Below, in pieces: positions 27,403-37,510 of a stretch of 64,000 bases of DNA. The position numbers and the translations under genes were made by a program. The DNA comes from Profundicola chukchiensis (GTDB lineage Bacteria; Bacteroidota; Bacteroidia; Flavobacteriales; Weeksellaceae). The notes beneath the pieces were generated by a model. The model saw nothing but the letters and a program-made list of their open reading frames with translations. It was not told where the DNA came from and did not search any database. The stretch lies in NCBI RefSeq assembly GCF_029664245.1, contig NZ_JANAIE010000004.1:124001-188000 (forward strand), read 5' to 3'. The first letter of the stretch is position 1. The number at the start of each line of letters is the position of its first letter.

Positions 27403-28665
27403 ATGGATCAAATATTTCAACTTATTCAAGAAGAAAAGCAACGCCAAATCAACGGTATCGAGCTTATTGCTTCAGAAAATTTCGTTAGTGAGAATGTATT
27501 AAAAGCTATGGGTTCTGTGTTAACCAACAAATATGCAGAAGGTTACCCAGGAAAAAGGTATTATGGTGGCTGTGAAGTAGTGGATAAAGTAGAGAATTTA
27601 GCCATTGATCGTTTAAAAGAATTATTCGGTGCTGAGTATGCCAACGTACAACCACACTCGGGATCTCAAGCCAATGCAGCGGTTTACCTAGCTTGTTTAA
27701 AACAAGGAGACAAAATCATGGGATTAGATTTATCTCATGGAGGTCACCTTACGCACGGTTCTCCGGTTAACTTCTCTGGTATTCGTTTTGAAACTTGTTT
27801 TTATGGAGTTGATAAAGAAACAGGACTTATCGACTATGACGCGATGGAGGAGACGGCTAGAAAAGAAAAACCTCAATTGATTATTTGTGGTGGTTCGGCT
27901 TATCCTAGAGATATTGATTATGCTAGATTCAGAAAAGTAGCTGATGAAGTTGGTGCTTTATTAATGGCAGATATTGCTCACCCAGCAGGGCTTATTGCAA
28001 AAGGTTTATTAAACAACCCAGTTCCACATTGTCATATTATTACTTCTACTACCCACAAAACATTACGCGGACCAAGAGGTGGTATTATTATGTTAGGTAA
28101 AGACTTCGAAAATCCTTGGGGCAAAACATTTAAAGGAAAACCAAGAATGATGTCTAGAATTTTAGATAGTGCTGTTTTCCCAGGAAGCCAAGGTGGACCA
28201 TTAGAGCACGTGATTGCGGCAAAAGCAGTTGCATTCGGTGAAGATTTAACGCCAGAGTTTGGGGATTATGCAAAACAAATCATTAAAAATGCTAATGCTT
28301 TAGCAGAAGAATTAGTGAAGAGAGATTACCAATTAACTTCTGGTGGTACAGAAAACCACATGATGTTGATAGATCTTAGAAATAAAGATATTACCGGTAA
28401 AGACGCAGAGGAGGCTTTAGTGAAGGCAGACATCACATGTAACAAAAACATGGTGCCTTTTGATGATAAATCTCCATTTGTAACTTCAGGAATTAGAATC
28501 GGAACACCAGCGATTACTACGCGTGGTCTGAAAGAAAAAGATATGGTTACGATTGCTGACTTTATTGATAGAGTAATTTCGAATCCAACGGATGAAAACA
28601 ACTTAAATAATATCAGTAAAGAAGTTCATGAATTAATGTCAACTTATCCACTTTTCCAATGGTAA
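27403..28665 (+). CDS. glyA: Serine hydroxymethyltransferase
   Basis: A 420-residue PLP enzyme interconverting serine and glycine with transfer of a one-carbon unit to tetrahydrofolate. Features are [30 protein letters not shown], the folate/PLP segment [15 protein letters not shown] and the PLP lysine in [14 protein letters not shown]. Length is standard. The stop codon is directly followed by the ATG of a T9SS type B protein, so the two are likely co-transcribed. The serine biosynthesis genes serC-serA lie about 9.4 kb downstream. Confidence 0.98.
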   Translation: MDQIFQLIQEEKQRQINGIELIASENFVSENVLKAMGSVLTNKYAEGYPGKRYYGGCEVVDKVENLAIDRLKELFGAEYANVQPHSGSQANAAVYLACLKQGDKIMGLDLSHGGHLTHGSPVNFSGIRFETCFYGVDKETGLIDYDAMEETARKEKPQLIICGGSAYPRDIDYARFRKVADEVGALLMADIAHPAGLIAKGLLNNPVPHCHIITSTTHKTLRGPRGGIIMLGKDFENPWGKTFKGKPRMMSRILDSAVFPGSQGGPLEHVIAAKAVAFGEDLTPEFGDYAKQIIKNANALAEELVKRDYQLTSGGTENHMMLIDLRNKDITGKDAEEALVKADITCNKNMVPFDDKSPFVTSGIRIGTPAITTRGLKEKDMVTIADFIDRVISNPTDENNLNNISKEVHELMSTYPLFQW

Positions 28666-29967
28666 ATGAAATATAATTTAACAATCGTTTTATTAGTTTT
28701 ACTGCAACTGTTAGTAAACGCACAGGGATTACCTAACGATTGTGTGAATTATATTCAAGTTTGTGGAAATTATGATATTAATTTAAATGTTGCTGGCGCT
28801 GGAGCTCAGGAAATTGGTGATAATGCATGTAATTCACAGGAACACAATTCGCTTTGGCTACAAGTAACAATTAAAGAATCAGGAACATTAGGTTTTACAC
28901 TAACACCCGAAAGTCTTTCTATCCAAGAGGATTATGACTTTTGGGTGTTTGGGCCTAATGCACAATGCGGTAATTTGGGTGAAGCGATTAGATGCTCAAC
29001 CACCAACCCACAAGCCGCCGGACAAGCCAATAATCATACGGGCTTAAATGAATCTTCTACCGATGTTTCCGAAGGTCCTGGACCGGATGGAGACTCTTTT
29101 CTCAAATGGTTAGATGTGGTTGCAGGTGAAACTTATTTCATTGTAATCGATAGACCACATGGAAATTCTGCTTTTCAGTTAACTTGGACAGGAACAGCCA
29201 TTTTGGACAATCCTTTATTAGACTACAGTATTTCAAATATTGAAGATATTTATATCTGCGATGTTGATAACGATGGCAGTGAATTATATGATTTTTCGAT
29301 TTGGAACACCTCTGTGGTCGATAGTCAATACCAAATTGAGGTTACCTATCATAGGTCTGAATCGGATGCAGCCATTGGAATCAATCCTCTCAGTTATCCT
29401 GATGAAGTACAGGAAGGAATCTATTATGCGCGGGTAATTCATCTAAATTCCAAATGTTATGATTTGGTACCGATTCGTGTAATTATGTCTAATTTTAAAT
29501 TAGATAGACTAGAGGTGGTGGATGAAAATCAAATCATTGCTCATCATAATATTCCTAGCGATGAAGGATTATATTTTAAACTTGATGATGGCGAATGGCA
29601 AAGTAGTAATGTTTTTAATAATGTTGAGAATGGTGCTCATGTTGTTCAAATGAAATTTGGAGAATGCGTTTCTGATGAAATGCATACTTATATACTTAAA
29701 ACATTTAATGTTATAACACCCAATGCGGATGGATTAAATGATGTGTGGGAACTTAAAGGTTTAGAGAATTTTGAGGGAAGTCAAGTTTATATTTTTGATC
29801 GATATGGTAAAGTGATTTTCGAAAGTCAAGGTGAAAAAGTTTTTAGATGGGATGGAACTTATTATGGTAGAAAACTACCTTCTGGTTCTTATTGGTATCA
29901 TATTAATTTGCCAGATGGAAGGTTTAAAAGGGGACATATTAGCCTACTCAACTCAGATGAACACTAG
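28666..29967 (+). CDS. T9SS type B secreted protein (gliding-motility C-terminal domain)
   Basis: A 433-residue exported protein. The signal peptide ends near LLVNAQGLPNDC. A Cys-containing N-terminal beta domain (VCGNYDINLN; NSLWLQVTI; FWVFGPNAQCG; GETYFIVIDR) is followed by one CDVDNDGSELYDFS module near residue 195 of the same type found five times in the protein at 50861. The C-terminal CHU_C-type sorting domain runs FNVITPNADGLNDVWEL to YWYHINLPDGRFKRGHISLL. Type B domains route proteins through T9SS to surface anchoring. No PorP/SprF partner is adjacent. The start abuts the glyA stop with no intervening base. Confidence 0.9.
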   Translation: MKYNLTIVLLVLLQLLVNAQGLPNDCVNYIQVCGNYDINLNVAGAGAQEIGDNACNSQEHNSLWLQVTIKESGTLGFTLTPESLSIQEDYDFWVFGPNAQCGNLGEAIRCSTTNPQAAGQANNHTGLNESSTDVSEGPGPDGDSFLKWLDVVAGETYFIVIDRPHGNSAFQLTWTGTAILDNPLLDYSISNIEDIYICDVDNDGSELYDFSIWNTSVVDSQYQIEVTYHRSESDAAIGINPLSYPDEVQEGIYYARVIHLNSKCYDLVPIRVIMSNFKLDRLEVVDENQIIAHHNIPSDEGLYFKLDDGEWQSSNVFNNVENGAHVVQMKFGECVSDEMHTYILKTFNVITPNADGLNDVWELKGLENFEGSQVYIFDRYGKVIFESQGEKVFRWDGTYYGRKLPSGSYWYHINLPDGRFKRGHISLLNSDEH

Positions 29968-30117
29968 CTTATAGAAAAATATTTAATATTTTTTAGTTCC
30001 TAATTATTTTAAAATGAATAGCTTAATAATTGAATTCAAAATTCTATTAAAAAAAGTGATTTCAGGATTTTTAAATTTCAAATTTATTTTGTTCTTTTGC
30101 CCTGTAATTTAATTATT

Positions 30118-30190
30118 GCGGGAGTAGCTCAATTGGTAGAGCTTCAGCCTTCCAAGCTGATTGTTGCGAGTTCGAGTCTCGTCTCCCGCT
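30118..30190 (+). tRNA. tRNA-Gly (anticodon TCC)
   Basis: A 73-nt cloverleaf. The acceptor stem pairs GCGGGAG with CTCCCGC, the D-arm holds AGCTCAATTGGTAGAGCT, the anticodon stem pairs TCAGC with GCTGA around loop CTTCCAA (anticodon TCC), and the T-arm contains GTTCGAGTC. The discriminator base is T and CCA is not encoded. Confidence 0.96.
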
Positions 30191-30404
30191 CAAATTATTC
30201 TTAGTTGGTTCATGTGATTTTTCCCTTTTAGAACCAAGTTTCAAAATCCCAATAAACTTTATTAATCCATTTAATTTTAAGTCTAAATTCAATGTTTAGA
30301 TCTTGAAGTATTTTGTAATTATTACTATTTGATACAGTTGAATCTATGCTGAATTAAATAAAATCAAAACAAATTTAGCATGGCTTTTTTTGTTTAATTT
30401 TAAA

Positions 30405-30443
30405 AATAAAAAATGGCATCAACTAAAAGTCAATGCCATTTTC
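30405..30443 (-). terminator. Terminator of the M1 aminopeptidase gene
   Basis: AAATGGCAT (30411-30419) pairs with ATGCCATTT (30433-30441). Read leftward, a T-rich run follows. Confidence 0.85.
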
Positions 30444-30462
30444 CTGTCCTCGTGTAATTCGT

Positions 30463-32946
30463 TTATTTCATCCCATTCAAAGTCTTCTGGATAGCTTCGA
30501 TTTGTTTTTCCATCGATGGAGTAGGATTAGCTTTCGCTGCTTCTGTTTTTACTTTCATCGCTCTTTCTACCATCATTTTAATATATGGTAATGCCATCGG
30601 TTGTGATTCTTTTAATTGATTATAAACTAGCTCTTGAAGTCTTAAGACTTTACCAGTCGCTTGTGGGCTGTCAGTTGACATAATCCACACAAAAGCATCT
30701 TCCGCAGGTTTTGCCATCGAAGGGTCTTGCATCGCGGTAAAGCTATAAAATGCAGCTAATTCAGCTATAACATTAAAGTGCGTTGTATCATTTTTAGATT
30801 TCCAATAAGGAATCAAGCTCGCTAATAAATCTGGAGATGTAGCCAAAACATCGTCGTCTAATCCTTCTGATAACTCTAAAGCTCTATTTTTGTCTAACTC
30901 CATAATTCCTAATAATCCAGCTGCTTGAACTGAGAATGATTCAGATTTTAAAGCTTTTTCAAATGTGCTCATATACTTTTTATCATTCAAGGAAACCAAA
31001 TTTTGTAACGCCGCCGCCTGAACTAGCGTTTCTGGATCTGAGCTCGCTAAACTCTCGACTTTGCTCAACCATCCTTTTTTGTTTTTCAAACTTGAAAACT
31101 CAATGCTTGATAAGACTTGTTCGCGAATTCCATCATATGGATCGTCCAAAGCAGCTAATAAGGTCTTTTCGGCTATATCACTGGTTAATTGTTCTCCAGA
31201 TAATTCTTGTAAAGCCAACATTCTATCAGTGTACTCATCTTTTGCCCATTGATAGCGGTTAGCATTTTCTTGAGCAGTGAAATCTTGTGTGATTTCCGCA
31301 ATTAAGTCATGATCTGCATTTACTAAAACCAAATCAGCCTCTTTGTTAGTTTTAAATTTAAAAGTATTTACGGTTTTCTTTTCTACCCAAACTTGATGTC
31401 TTTTTGCTTTTCCGTTTTCATAAACGTCAATCGCAAAAGGGAACTCAAATAGAGGTTTTTGATTTTGTTTAATATGAACGGTTGCTGTTGTAGCATTTTT
31501 CTCAACAATTACATGCATTTTTGGATGTCCATGTCCATAAAACCATTGGTTGAAGAACCAGTTCAAATCACGACCACTTACTTCTTCCATCGCCAAACGA
31601 AGTTGGTGTGCTTCTGCTTTTCCGTATTGATTGTCCTTTAAATATTTCTGTAAACCGGCAAAGAATGCATCATCTCCTAAATAGCTTCTCAACATATGTA
31701 AGATATAACCTCCTTTGTTGTAAGTCACATGATCAAACATATCTTGAACTTTCTCATAATCAAACCTTACCAAATCCTTATTGAAATTAATATCTGCAAA
31801 ATAAGATTGTAAATCCTCAAATCTATGTTCATCTGCCGATGCTTTTCCGTATTTATGTTCTCTCCATAAATATTCGCTATAGTTCGCAAATGCTTCATTC
31901 ATAGATAGATTTGGCCAGCTTTCAGAAGTGACTAAGTTTCCAAACCAGTGGTGCATCAATTCGTGTGCAATTACATCTTCCCATGTATTATCATCTACTA
32001 ATTGTCCATGTTTTTGATGTGCTCTATCTAAGTGAACCACGGCACCTGTGTTTTCCATCGCGCCGCTTATATAGTCTCTTACAACGATTTGAGAGTATTT
32101 ATCCCATGGATAAGGATAATCAAATAATTCAGAGAAGAAAGTCATCATTTCTGGGGTATTCCCGAAGATTTCCTGAGCATAAGGAGCATATTCATGTTCT
32201 ACATAATAATCTACAGGAACGTTTTTCCATTTATCTTTAATGACAGCAAAATCTCCAACACCCATAAAGAATAAATAAGGTGCATGTTTTAAAGTTTGCT
32301 TCCAATAATCTGTTCTGGTGTTGTCATTATTCTGAGTTTGCTTAACCAACACACCATTCGAAAGAGTAACATATTCAGATGGAACCGTCATATACAATTC
32401 TTGAGAAGTTTTTTGGTTTAACTCATCAATCGTTGGAAACCACGCTGAACTAGAGGTAGGTTCTCCCTGTGTCCAAATTTGAATCGGCTTGTTTGGATCT
32501 TCACCTTTTGGATTAATAAAATACAAACCTTTTGCATCTGAAATAGCGCTTCCACCTGCTGCTGCAACCTTTTCTGGCTGAGCTGTGTATTTAATATAAA
32601 CGGTATATTCTTCGTCTTTTTTATATGTTTTATCTAAATCGATACGCAACAAGTCGTCTTTGTAATCATAATTGATTTTTGAGTTTTTTCCATTTTTTAC
32701 CAATGCAACTTCATGAATTAACATAGACTGAGCATTTAAGTTCAATGAATCTGTAGGATAGAAATGTGGCTTTAATGTAATCCAAGCTTCGCCAGGCATG
32801 GTTTGATTTTCATAGTTAAAAGAAACTTTAAGCTTGGTGTGTTCTAAATTATTTATTCTTTCCGCCTCTGGATGGTAAACTTTTTGTCCGAAACCCAAAA
32901 ATGTTGAGCAAAAGAATAAGTAAATAAATAGATGTTTTGGATGCAT
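30463..32946 (-). CDS. M1-family aminopeptidase
   Basis: An 827-residue zinc aminopeptidase with the signal peptide MHPKHLFIYLFFCSTFLGFG, so periplasmic or exported. The exopeptidase motif appears as SGAMENTG near residue 297. The zinc site is HELMHHWFGNLVTSESW near 327, with the third ligand Glu in SMNEAFANYSE. The C-terminal third is helical with HEAT-like repeats (LLAALDDPYDGIREQVLSSI; ALQNLVSLNDKKYMSTF). M1 enzymes remove N-terminal residues from peptides. It stands alone between tRNA-Gly and a divergent serine hydrolase. Confidence 0.93.
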   Translation of the reverse strand: MHPKHLFIYLFFCSTFLGFGQKVYHPEAERINNLEHTKLKVSFNYENQTMPGEAWITLKPHFYPTDSLNLNAQSMLIHEVALVKNGKNSKINYDYKDDLLRIDLDKTYKKDEEYTVYIKYTAQPEKVAAAGGSAISDAKGLYFINPKGEDPNKPIQIWTQGEPTSSSAWFPTIDELNQKTSQELYMTVPSEYVTLSNGVLVKQTQNNDNTRTDYWKQTLKHAPYLFFMGVGDFAVIKDKWKNVPVDYYVEHEYAPYAQEIFGNTPEMMTFFSELFDYPYPWDKYSQIVVRDYISGAMENTGAVVHLDRAHQKHGQLVDDNTWEDVIAHELMHHWFGNLVTSESWPNLSMNEAFANYSEYLWREHKYGKASADEHRFEDLQSYFADINFNKDLVRFDYEKVQDMFDHVTYNKGGYILHMLRSYLGDDAFFAGLQKYLKDNQYGKAEAHQLRLAMEEVSGRDLNWFFNQWFYGHGHPKMHVIVEKNATTATVHIKQNQKPLFEFPFAIDVYENGKAKRHQVWVEKKTVNTFKFKTNKEADLVLVNADHDLIAEITQDFTAQENANRYQWAKDEYTDRMLALQELSGEQLTSDIAEKTLLAALDDPYDGIREQVLSSIEFSSLKNKKGWLSKVESLASSDPETLVQAAALQNLVSLNDKKYMSTFEKALKSESFSVQAAGLLGIMELDKNRALELSEGLDDDVLATSPDLLASLIPYWKSKNDTTHFNVIAELAAFYSFTAMQDPSMAKPAEDAFVWIMSTDSPQATGKVLRLQELVYNQLKESQPMALPYIKMMVERAMKVKTEAAKANPTPSMEKQIEAIQKTLNGMK

Positions 32947-33054
32947 TGTTATTGATTTATAAAAACTTGACGAAATTAAGAAATGTTTCAGAGTATATAG
33001 GAGATATTATATACATTAACTATAATTAAAGGAATACATCATTAAATTTATTTC

Positions 33055-33062
33055 TATTTTTG
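33055..33062 (+). promoter_or_regulatory. -7 element for the serine hydrolase
   Basis: TATTTTTG (TAnnTTTG), 20 bases before ATG 33083. It supports the choice of that ATG over the in-frame TTG at 33068. Confidence 0.5.
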
Positions 33063-33082
33063 AGAGATTGAAAATTAACAAT

Positions 33083-34651
33083 ATGAAATATACTTCGATT
33101 TTTACTTTAGTTTTATTCCTTATTTCCCTTACGGATGTAAGCGCGCAACTATCAGAAAAACAGATTGATAAATTAGTTCAGGAGAGCATTAAAACTTTCG
33201 ATGTTCCAGGAATTTCTGTTGGAGTGATAGAAAATGGAAAAGTAGTTTATGCCAAAGGACATGGCGTAAGATCATTAGCGAATAACAAGCCGATGAACGA
33301 AAATACTCTGGTGGGAGTGGCTTCTAACTCCAAAGGTTTCACTTGTTTCGCTTTGGCATTATTGGTAGATGAAGGGAAATTAAATTGGGATGATAAGGTT
33401 AAAAAATATATTCCTGAATTTGATTTAAAAGATAAATATGCTGCCAACGAATTCACTATTCGTGATTTGGTGACACATAGAAGTGGTTTGAGCTTAGGAG
33501 CTGGAGACTTAATGTTCTTTCCAGAAGGCAACAATTACTCAGTTGATGATGTGATTCATGGAGTGGCACAATTAGAGCCTGAAAGTTCTTTTCGCTCAAA
33601 ATTCCAGTACAATAACAATATGTACAATATTGCAGGAGAGGTTTTGCGTCGCGTAAGTGGTTTAACTTGGGCTGAATTTATTGAAACAAGAATCTTACAA
33701 CCTGTAGGAATGAATAATTCTAAAGGATCGTACAATCGTGTAAGCGATAGAAGCAACATTATCGATGCACATGCGCCTGTAGCAGGAACGATTAAACAAA
33801 TTCCTCATGATTGGAGTGAACTTGCTAATCCAGCAGGAGGAATTATGAGTAATATTACAGATATGCTTACTTGGGCTGAATTTCTTATGAATGGCGGTGT
33901 TACAAAAGATGGTAAACGCTTGATAAGTGAGGAGCAAATGCATGAATTATGGACTTTGCAAACGCCAATTCCAGTGGCGAAAAACCATCCTTATGATACT
34001 AATTTTTATGGCTATGGATTAGGTTGGTTCTTGAGTGACGTAGCAGGAACTTTAGAAGTTACACATTCAGGTGGATTAATCGGAACTGTAACTAAGTTTA
34101 CATTATTACCTGAGAAGAAAATCGGAATTGTTGTACTAACCAATCAGCAATCTGGAGCAGCTTTTTCTGCCATTAATAATGAAATTAAAGATAGTTATTT
34201 GGGGTATAAAAACAGAAATTGGGTAAAGAAATACGGCGATCGTATGGATAATTATTTCAATGAAGTGAACCAAGAAAAGGCTGATGTTTTTGCTCAAGCG
34301 ATTGCTTTTCAGTCAAAAGGATGTATCACCGATAAGGAGCAGATTATTGGAAAATATAAAGATGCATGGTTGGGAGATATCCATATTGTTGAAGAAAATA
34401 AAACTTTGAGAATTAGTATGGATAATCAACCTCAATTAAAAGGAGAATTAATTCCATATAATGCACATACTTATATTGCTAAATGGGATAACAGAAGCTT
34501 TGATGCTGATGCATTTTTATTATTTAATTTTGATGAAAACGGAAAATCAACTGGCTTTAAAATGAAAGCTATTTCTAGCATCACCGACTTTAGTTTTGAC
34601 TTTGTGGATTTAGATATTAAAAGAGTAGAAGAGAAGTCTTCAGATAAGTAA
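33083..34651 (+). CDS. Class C beta-lactamase-like serine hydrolase with DUF3471-like tail
   Basis: About 522 residues. The signal peptide is MKYTSIFTLVLFLISLTDVS, which sets the start at 33083. The hydrolase domain has SxxK in ASNSKGFTC near residue 80, YxN in YNNNMYNIAGEV, and HxG in THSGGLIGT near 330. The last 130 residues resemble the DUF3471 tail (EQIIGKYKDAWLGDIHIVEE; LKGELIPYNAHTYIAKW). Such proteins act on D-amino peptides or esters in the periplasm. True beta-lactamase activity is not implied. Confidence 0.88.
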   Translation: MKYTSIFTLVLFLISLTDVSAQLSEKQIDKLVQESIKTFDVPGISVGVIENGKVVYAKGHGVRSLANNKPMNENTLVGVASNSKGFTCFALALLVDEGKLNWDDKVKKYIPEFDLKDKYAANEFTIRDLVTHRSGLSLGAGDLMFFPEGNNYSVDDVIHGVAQLEPESSFRSKFQYNNNMYNIAGEVLRRVSGLTWAEFIETRILQPVGMNNSKGSYNRVSDRSNIIDAHAPVAGTIKQIPHDWSELANPAGGIMSNITDMLTWAEFLMNGGVTKDGKRLISEEQMHELWTLQTPIPVAKNHPYDTNFYGYGLGWFLSDVAGTLEVTHSGGLIGTVTKFTLLPEKKIGIVVLTNQQSGAAFSAINNEIKDSYLGYKNRNWVKKYGDRMDNYFNEVNQEKADVFAQAIAFQSKGCITDKEQIIGKYKDAWLGDIHIVEENKTLRISMDNQPQLKGELIPYNAHTYIAKWDNRSFDADAFLLFNFDENGKSTGFKMKAISSITDFSFDFVDLDIKRVEEKSSDK

Positions 34652-34695
34652 TTAGGTTAAATTAAGAAAGGTTAGACTGTTTTATATAAAATGCA

Positions 34696-34724
34696 AAATC
34701 CCATCAGTAGATGGGATTTTTTTA
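34696..34724. terminator. Terminator between the serine hydrolase and MFS genes
   Basis: AAATCCCATC-AGTA-GATGGGATTT (34698-34719) followed by a T-run. It is strong for the rightward gene and weaker for the leftward one. Confidence 0.88.
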
Positions 34725-34758
34725 GTTTCTAATTTTTAAAACTTTAATTAAAATTAGC

Positions 34759-36159
34759 CTAATCCTCAGTTTTTAAATTATCACCATCCTTTGTGTGAAG
34801 TCTTCTAAAGATAAAAGCAGTGAAGAAGGTTAATAAACCAATCGTTATAAATGTATATCTAAAGGCTTTGTGAATCTCCACTTCGCCCGAACCAAATTGA
34901 TTTTGATACAGGTTTAAAACCGACATACCAATCGCAATACCAAACCCAATGGCTAATTGCTGATTAACCGTCAATAAACTGTTTCCGCTACTGTTCTGGT
35001 AGTCTCTTAAGTTAGAAATTGCAATCGCATTCATCGCAGTAAATTGAATCGAGTTTAGTATTCCCATGAATAACATCACAGGGATAAACCAAATGATATT
35101 AGCGTCTAATCCTGGAATAGCTAAAGTCATGATAAGAATTCCTAGTGCTCCTGTATTAAACCTTAAAATCTTTCGATATCCAAACTTATTCATCACCGGA
35201 ACCACCATGGTTTTTCCAAACATGGCGGCTAATGCCATTGGCGCAACAATCCAACCTGCTAAAGAAGCTGATTTACCATAAGCAACTTGAACTAAAAGTG
35301 GTATTAATAAAGGAATGGAGCTAATTCCAATTCGGGTAGCTAAATTACCAATTACGCCCACACGAAAAGTCCGAACTTGAAATAAATGTAAGGGGAAAAG
35401 AGGTTTTAAGGCTTTTTGAGCATGTTTAAAATATAAAAACAACATGAGGAATCCTGCCATCAAGAGAACCAAAATTATAGATGTGTTTTTAGGATGACCC
35501 AGTAATTCTAAACCTACAGAAAGTAAAACCGATGCCGAACCAAAAATGAAAAATCCTTTTAAATCTAATTGTGGCTTTTCTTCTTTGTAATCGGGCATAT
35601 ATTTTAAGCTAAATAATAAACCCAAAACTCCCATCGGAATGTTGATAAGGAAAATCCAATGCCAGCTAACCCATTCAACTAAATATCCACCAATCAATGG
35701 ACCAATAATCGGACCTACTAAAGCTGGAATAATAGCATAATTCATGGCTCTAACGATCTCGTTCTTAGGATAAGTTTTAATCATCGAAAGACGAGCTACT
35801 GGTGTCATCAATGCTCCTCCAAGTCCTTGAAAAACACGCGCCATGTCCAATTGTAGTAGATTTTGGGACATAGCACAAAACAGCGACCCAAGGCTAAATA
35901 AGATCAAAGCCAGCATGAAAATCTTTCTTGTACCAAATTTATCCGCTAAATATCCACTCACTGGAATAAATAAGGCCAACGTAAGAACGTAGCTAATAAT
36001 TGCCGACTGCATGTTGAGTACAGATTCGCCTAAATCTTCGGCAATGGCTGGTAATGCAGTGTTAAGAATCGTTGAATCCAACATTTGCATAAAAATAGCC
36101 GTCGCTAGCAGATAAGGCATAAAGCGCTTGACATCTTCTGATGCTACTGTTGAACCCAT
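34759..36159 (-). CDS. MFS multidrug transporter, DHA2 (EmrB/QacA) type
   Basis: A 466-residue inner-membrane exporter with about 12-14 hydrophobic segments. Motif A-like GYLADKFGTRKIFML, the DHA2 motif LDSTILNTALPAIAEDLG near residue 27 and motif C-like IIPALVGPIIGPLIGGYLVE support the family. No membrane-fusion partner (EmrA) is adjacent. Drug or metabolite efflux driven by protons is expected; the substrate is unknown. It begins 4 bases after a 67-residue ORF on the same strand. Confidence 0.9.
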   Translation of the reverse strand: MGSTVASEDVKRFMPYLLATAIFMQMLDSTILNTALPAIAEDLGESVLNMQSAIISYVLTLALFIPVSGYLADKFGTRKIFMLALILFSLGSLFCAMSQNLLQLDMARVFQGLGGALMTPVARLSMIKTYPKNEIVRAMNYAIIPALVGPIIGPLIGGYLVEWVSWHWIFLINIPMGVLGLLFSLKYMPDYKEEKPQLDLKGFFIFGSASVLLSVGLELLGHPKNTSIILVLLMAGFLMLFLYFKHAQKALKPLFPLHLFQVRTFRVGVIGNLATRIGISSIPLLIPLLVQVAYGKSASLAGWIVAPMALAAMFGKTMVVPVMNKFGYRKILRFNTGALGILIMTLAIPGLDANIIWFIPVMLFMGILNSIQFTAMNAIAISNLRDYQNSSGNSLLTVNQQLAIGFGIAIGMSVLNLYQNQFGSGEVEIHKAFRYTFITIGLLTFFTAFIFRRLHTKDGDNLKTED

Positions 36160-36163
36160 ATAA

Positions 36164-36367
36164 TTATTTTTCCAAAGCTTGAATTAAGTCTTCTAAAGTT
36201 TTATTTTTTTCTTCGTTGTCCATTTTTCCCTTGTACTCTTTTAGTTTGGCAATGGTTGAAGATTTACTCTCGAGATTGATGCCATTAATTCTGCCAACTA
36301 AATCCTCAATAATTTGATCTGAATAGTTCGCCAGATTTATTTGATTGATAATTGTCTGTATTTCCAT
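36164..36367 (-). CDS. Small helical protein of unknown function
   Basis: 67 residues, highly charged and predicted helical (IIEDLVGRINGINLESKSST, IAKLKEYKGKMDNEEKNKTL). No signal, Cys or recognised motif. Its support is position: it is separated from the MFS start by 4 bases and from the acyl-CoA reductase stop by 68 bases, all on one strand, and there is no longer alternative frame. Could be a co-transcribed small protein; might be spurious. Confidence 0.5.
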   Translation of the reverse strand: MEIQTIINQINLANYSDQIIEDLVGRINGINLESKSSTIAKLKEYKGKMDNEEKNKTLEDLIQALEK

Positions 36368-36435
36368 GATATATTTTTATTTAAAATTACTAAAATTTAA
36401 TTTGAACGAACTAAGGCAAGTTATTTAAACGAGTC

Positions 36436-37470
36436 CTATAATTCCATCAACCACTTTAGGGTATCTACATTGTCTGCATAATCCCACAATTGTGGCTGTT
36501 GTGCATGTCCAAAAGGAATACCACTTTCGGATTTTTCTACCACGGCTTGAATTTTTTCTTCGTTTTGCGCTAAATGCTCCTTCAACTTGTCTTTATCTTC
36601 ATAATACTCATAAGATACAGTAGAAATAGGAGAGAAGAAATCTTCACCCTCTTTAAACAAAACAAATCCATTTTCTAAAATCGGAATTTGCTTCATTAAA
36701 AATATCGTTCTGAAATAATCATAATTATTAGCGTATTTATGATGGTGAATGATGTCTTTCCAAGGATATAGTGCATTGAAAATTTTGTCTAAATCATAAC
36801 CTTTGGGTACAAACAATTTGGTGATATTTCTACAGCCTAAGCCAAAATATTGCAACATATCATGTGCTAAACCTTCTAAATCCTCTTCTGTTTCGCTACC
36901 ATCTAAAATGGCTACAGAAGTACGGTTTCTACGAATTAAGTTAGGAACTTTTTTAAAATAAGCTTCAAAATATCGAGCTGTATTATCACTTCCCGTTGCA
37001 ATCACTGCGTCATAATTCTCCAATCTTTCTACACTTTCGTATTGATCCTTGAATTTAGGTTCGATTTCAAAAAGTAGGTCAAGTACATAAGGAATCAAAA
37101 CGTCGTCTTTACTCGAAAGCTTTACCTGTGCTTTGTTTCCTGAGATTAAAACTGTTAAAATATCATGAAAGCCCACCATAGGAATATTACCTGCAGCAAC
37201 GATTCCAATAGTTTTATTTTTGGACTCAATTTGAGCATAAGGTTCGAGCCATTTTTCTAGGTTTTCCTTCTTTAAAGCTTCCGCCCAGGATTTTATGGCA
37301 TATAGTTGATTTTCAATAGTAAACCAGCTGTTTTTAGCTTTAGAACCATGTAGCATTTGATTGAATTTCTCTTGATTCTCAGAGGTATCTATTTTATCGA
37401 AATTATTTACGAACGATTCTAAATAATTACCTAAAACAGAAAATGATTCTATTCGTTTAGCAGTTTGCAT
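36436..37470 (-). CDS. LuxC-like acyl-CoA reductase
   Basis: A 344-residue member of the acyl-CoA reductase (LuxC) family. TIGIVAAGNIPMVGFHDILT is a nucleotide-binding-like segment. YFGLGCRNITKLFVP holds the likely catalytic Cys near residue 220. NRTSVAILDGSETEEDL also fits. Family members reduce acyl-CoA or acyl-protein to aldehyde with NADPH; the acyl group here is unknown and no LuxD/LuxE is present. It is divergent from a ferredoxin gene, with facing -7 elements in the 40-bp gap. Confidence 0.85.
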   Translation of the reverse strand: MQTAKRIESFSVLGNYLESFVNNFDKIDTSENQEKFNQMLHGSKAKNSWFTIENQLYAIKSWAEALKKENLEKWLEPYAQIESKNKTIGIVAAGNIPMVGFHDILTVLISGNKAQVKLSSKDDVLIPYVLDLLFEIEPKFKDQYESVERLENYDAVIATGSDNTARYFEAYFKKVPNLIRRNRTSVAILDGSETEEDLEGLAHDMLQYFGLGCRNITKLFVPKGYDLDKIFNALYPWKDIIHHHKYANNYDYFRTIFLMKQIPILENGFVLFKEGEDFFSPISTVSYEYYEDKDKLKEHLAQNEEKIQAVVEKSESGIPFGHAQQPQLWDYADNVDTLKWLMEL

Positions 37471-37480
37471 CTTTATTGTT

Positions 37481-37498
37481 TAAATTTGTGCAAATCTA
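37481..37498. promoter_or_regulatory. Interlocked divergent -7 elements (reductase / ferredoxin)
   Basis: TAAATTTGTGCAAATCTA contains a rightward TAnnTTTG (37481-37488) and, two bases on, a leftward TAGATTTG (37491-37498 on the minus strand). The ferredoxin ATG is at 37511 and the reductase ATG at 37470. The 18 bases are nearly palindromic, so polymerases at the two promoters should exclude each other. Confidence 0.6.
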
Positions 37499-37510
37499 AT
37501 ATAAAGTATT

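Noticed and set aside
33083-34651. Antibiotic-resistance beta-lactamase
   Set aside because: The SxxK fold is shared by many D-Ala and ester hydrolases; the DUF3471-like tail and chromosomal setting do not support a resistance call.
36436-37470. Bioluminescence (lux) function for the LuxC-like reductase
   Set aside because: No luxA, luxB, luxD or luxE is present; the family is common in non-luminous Bacteroidota.
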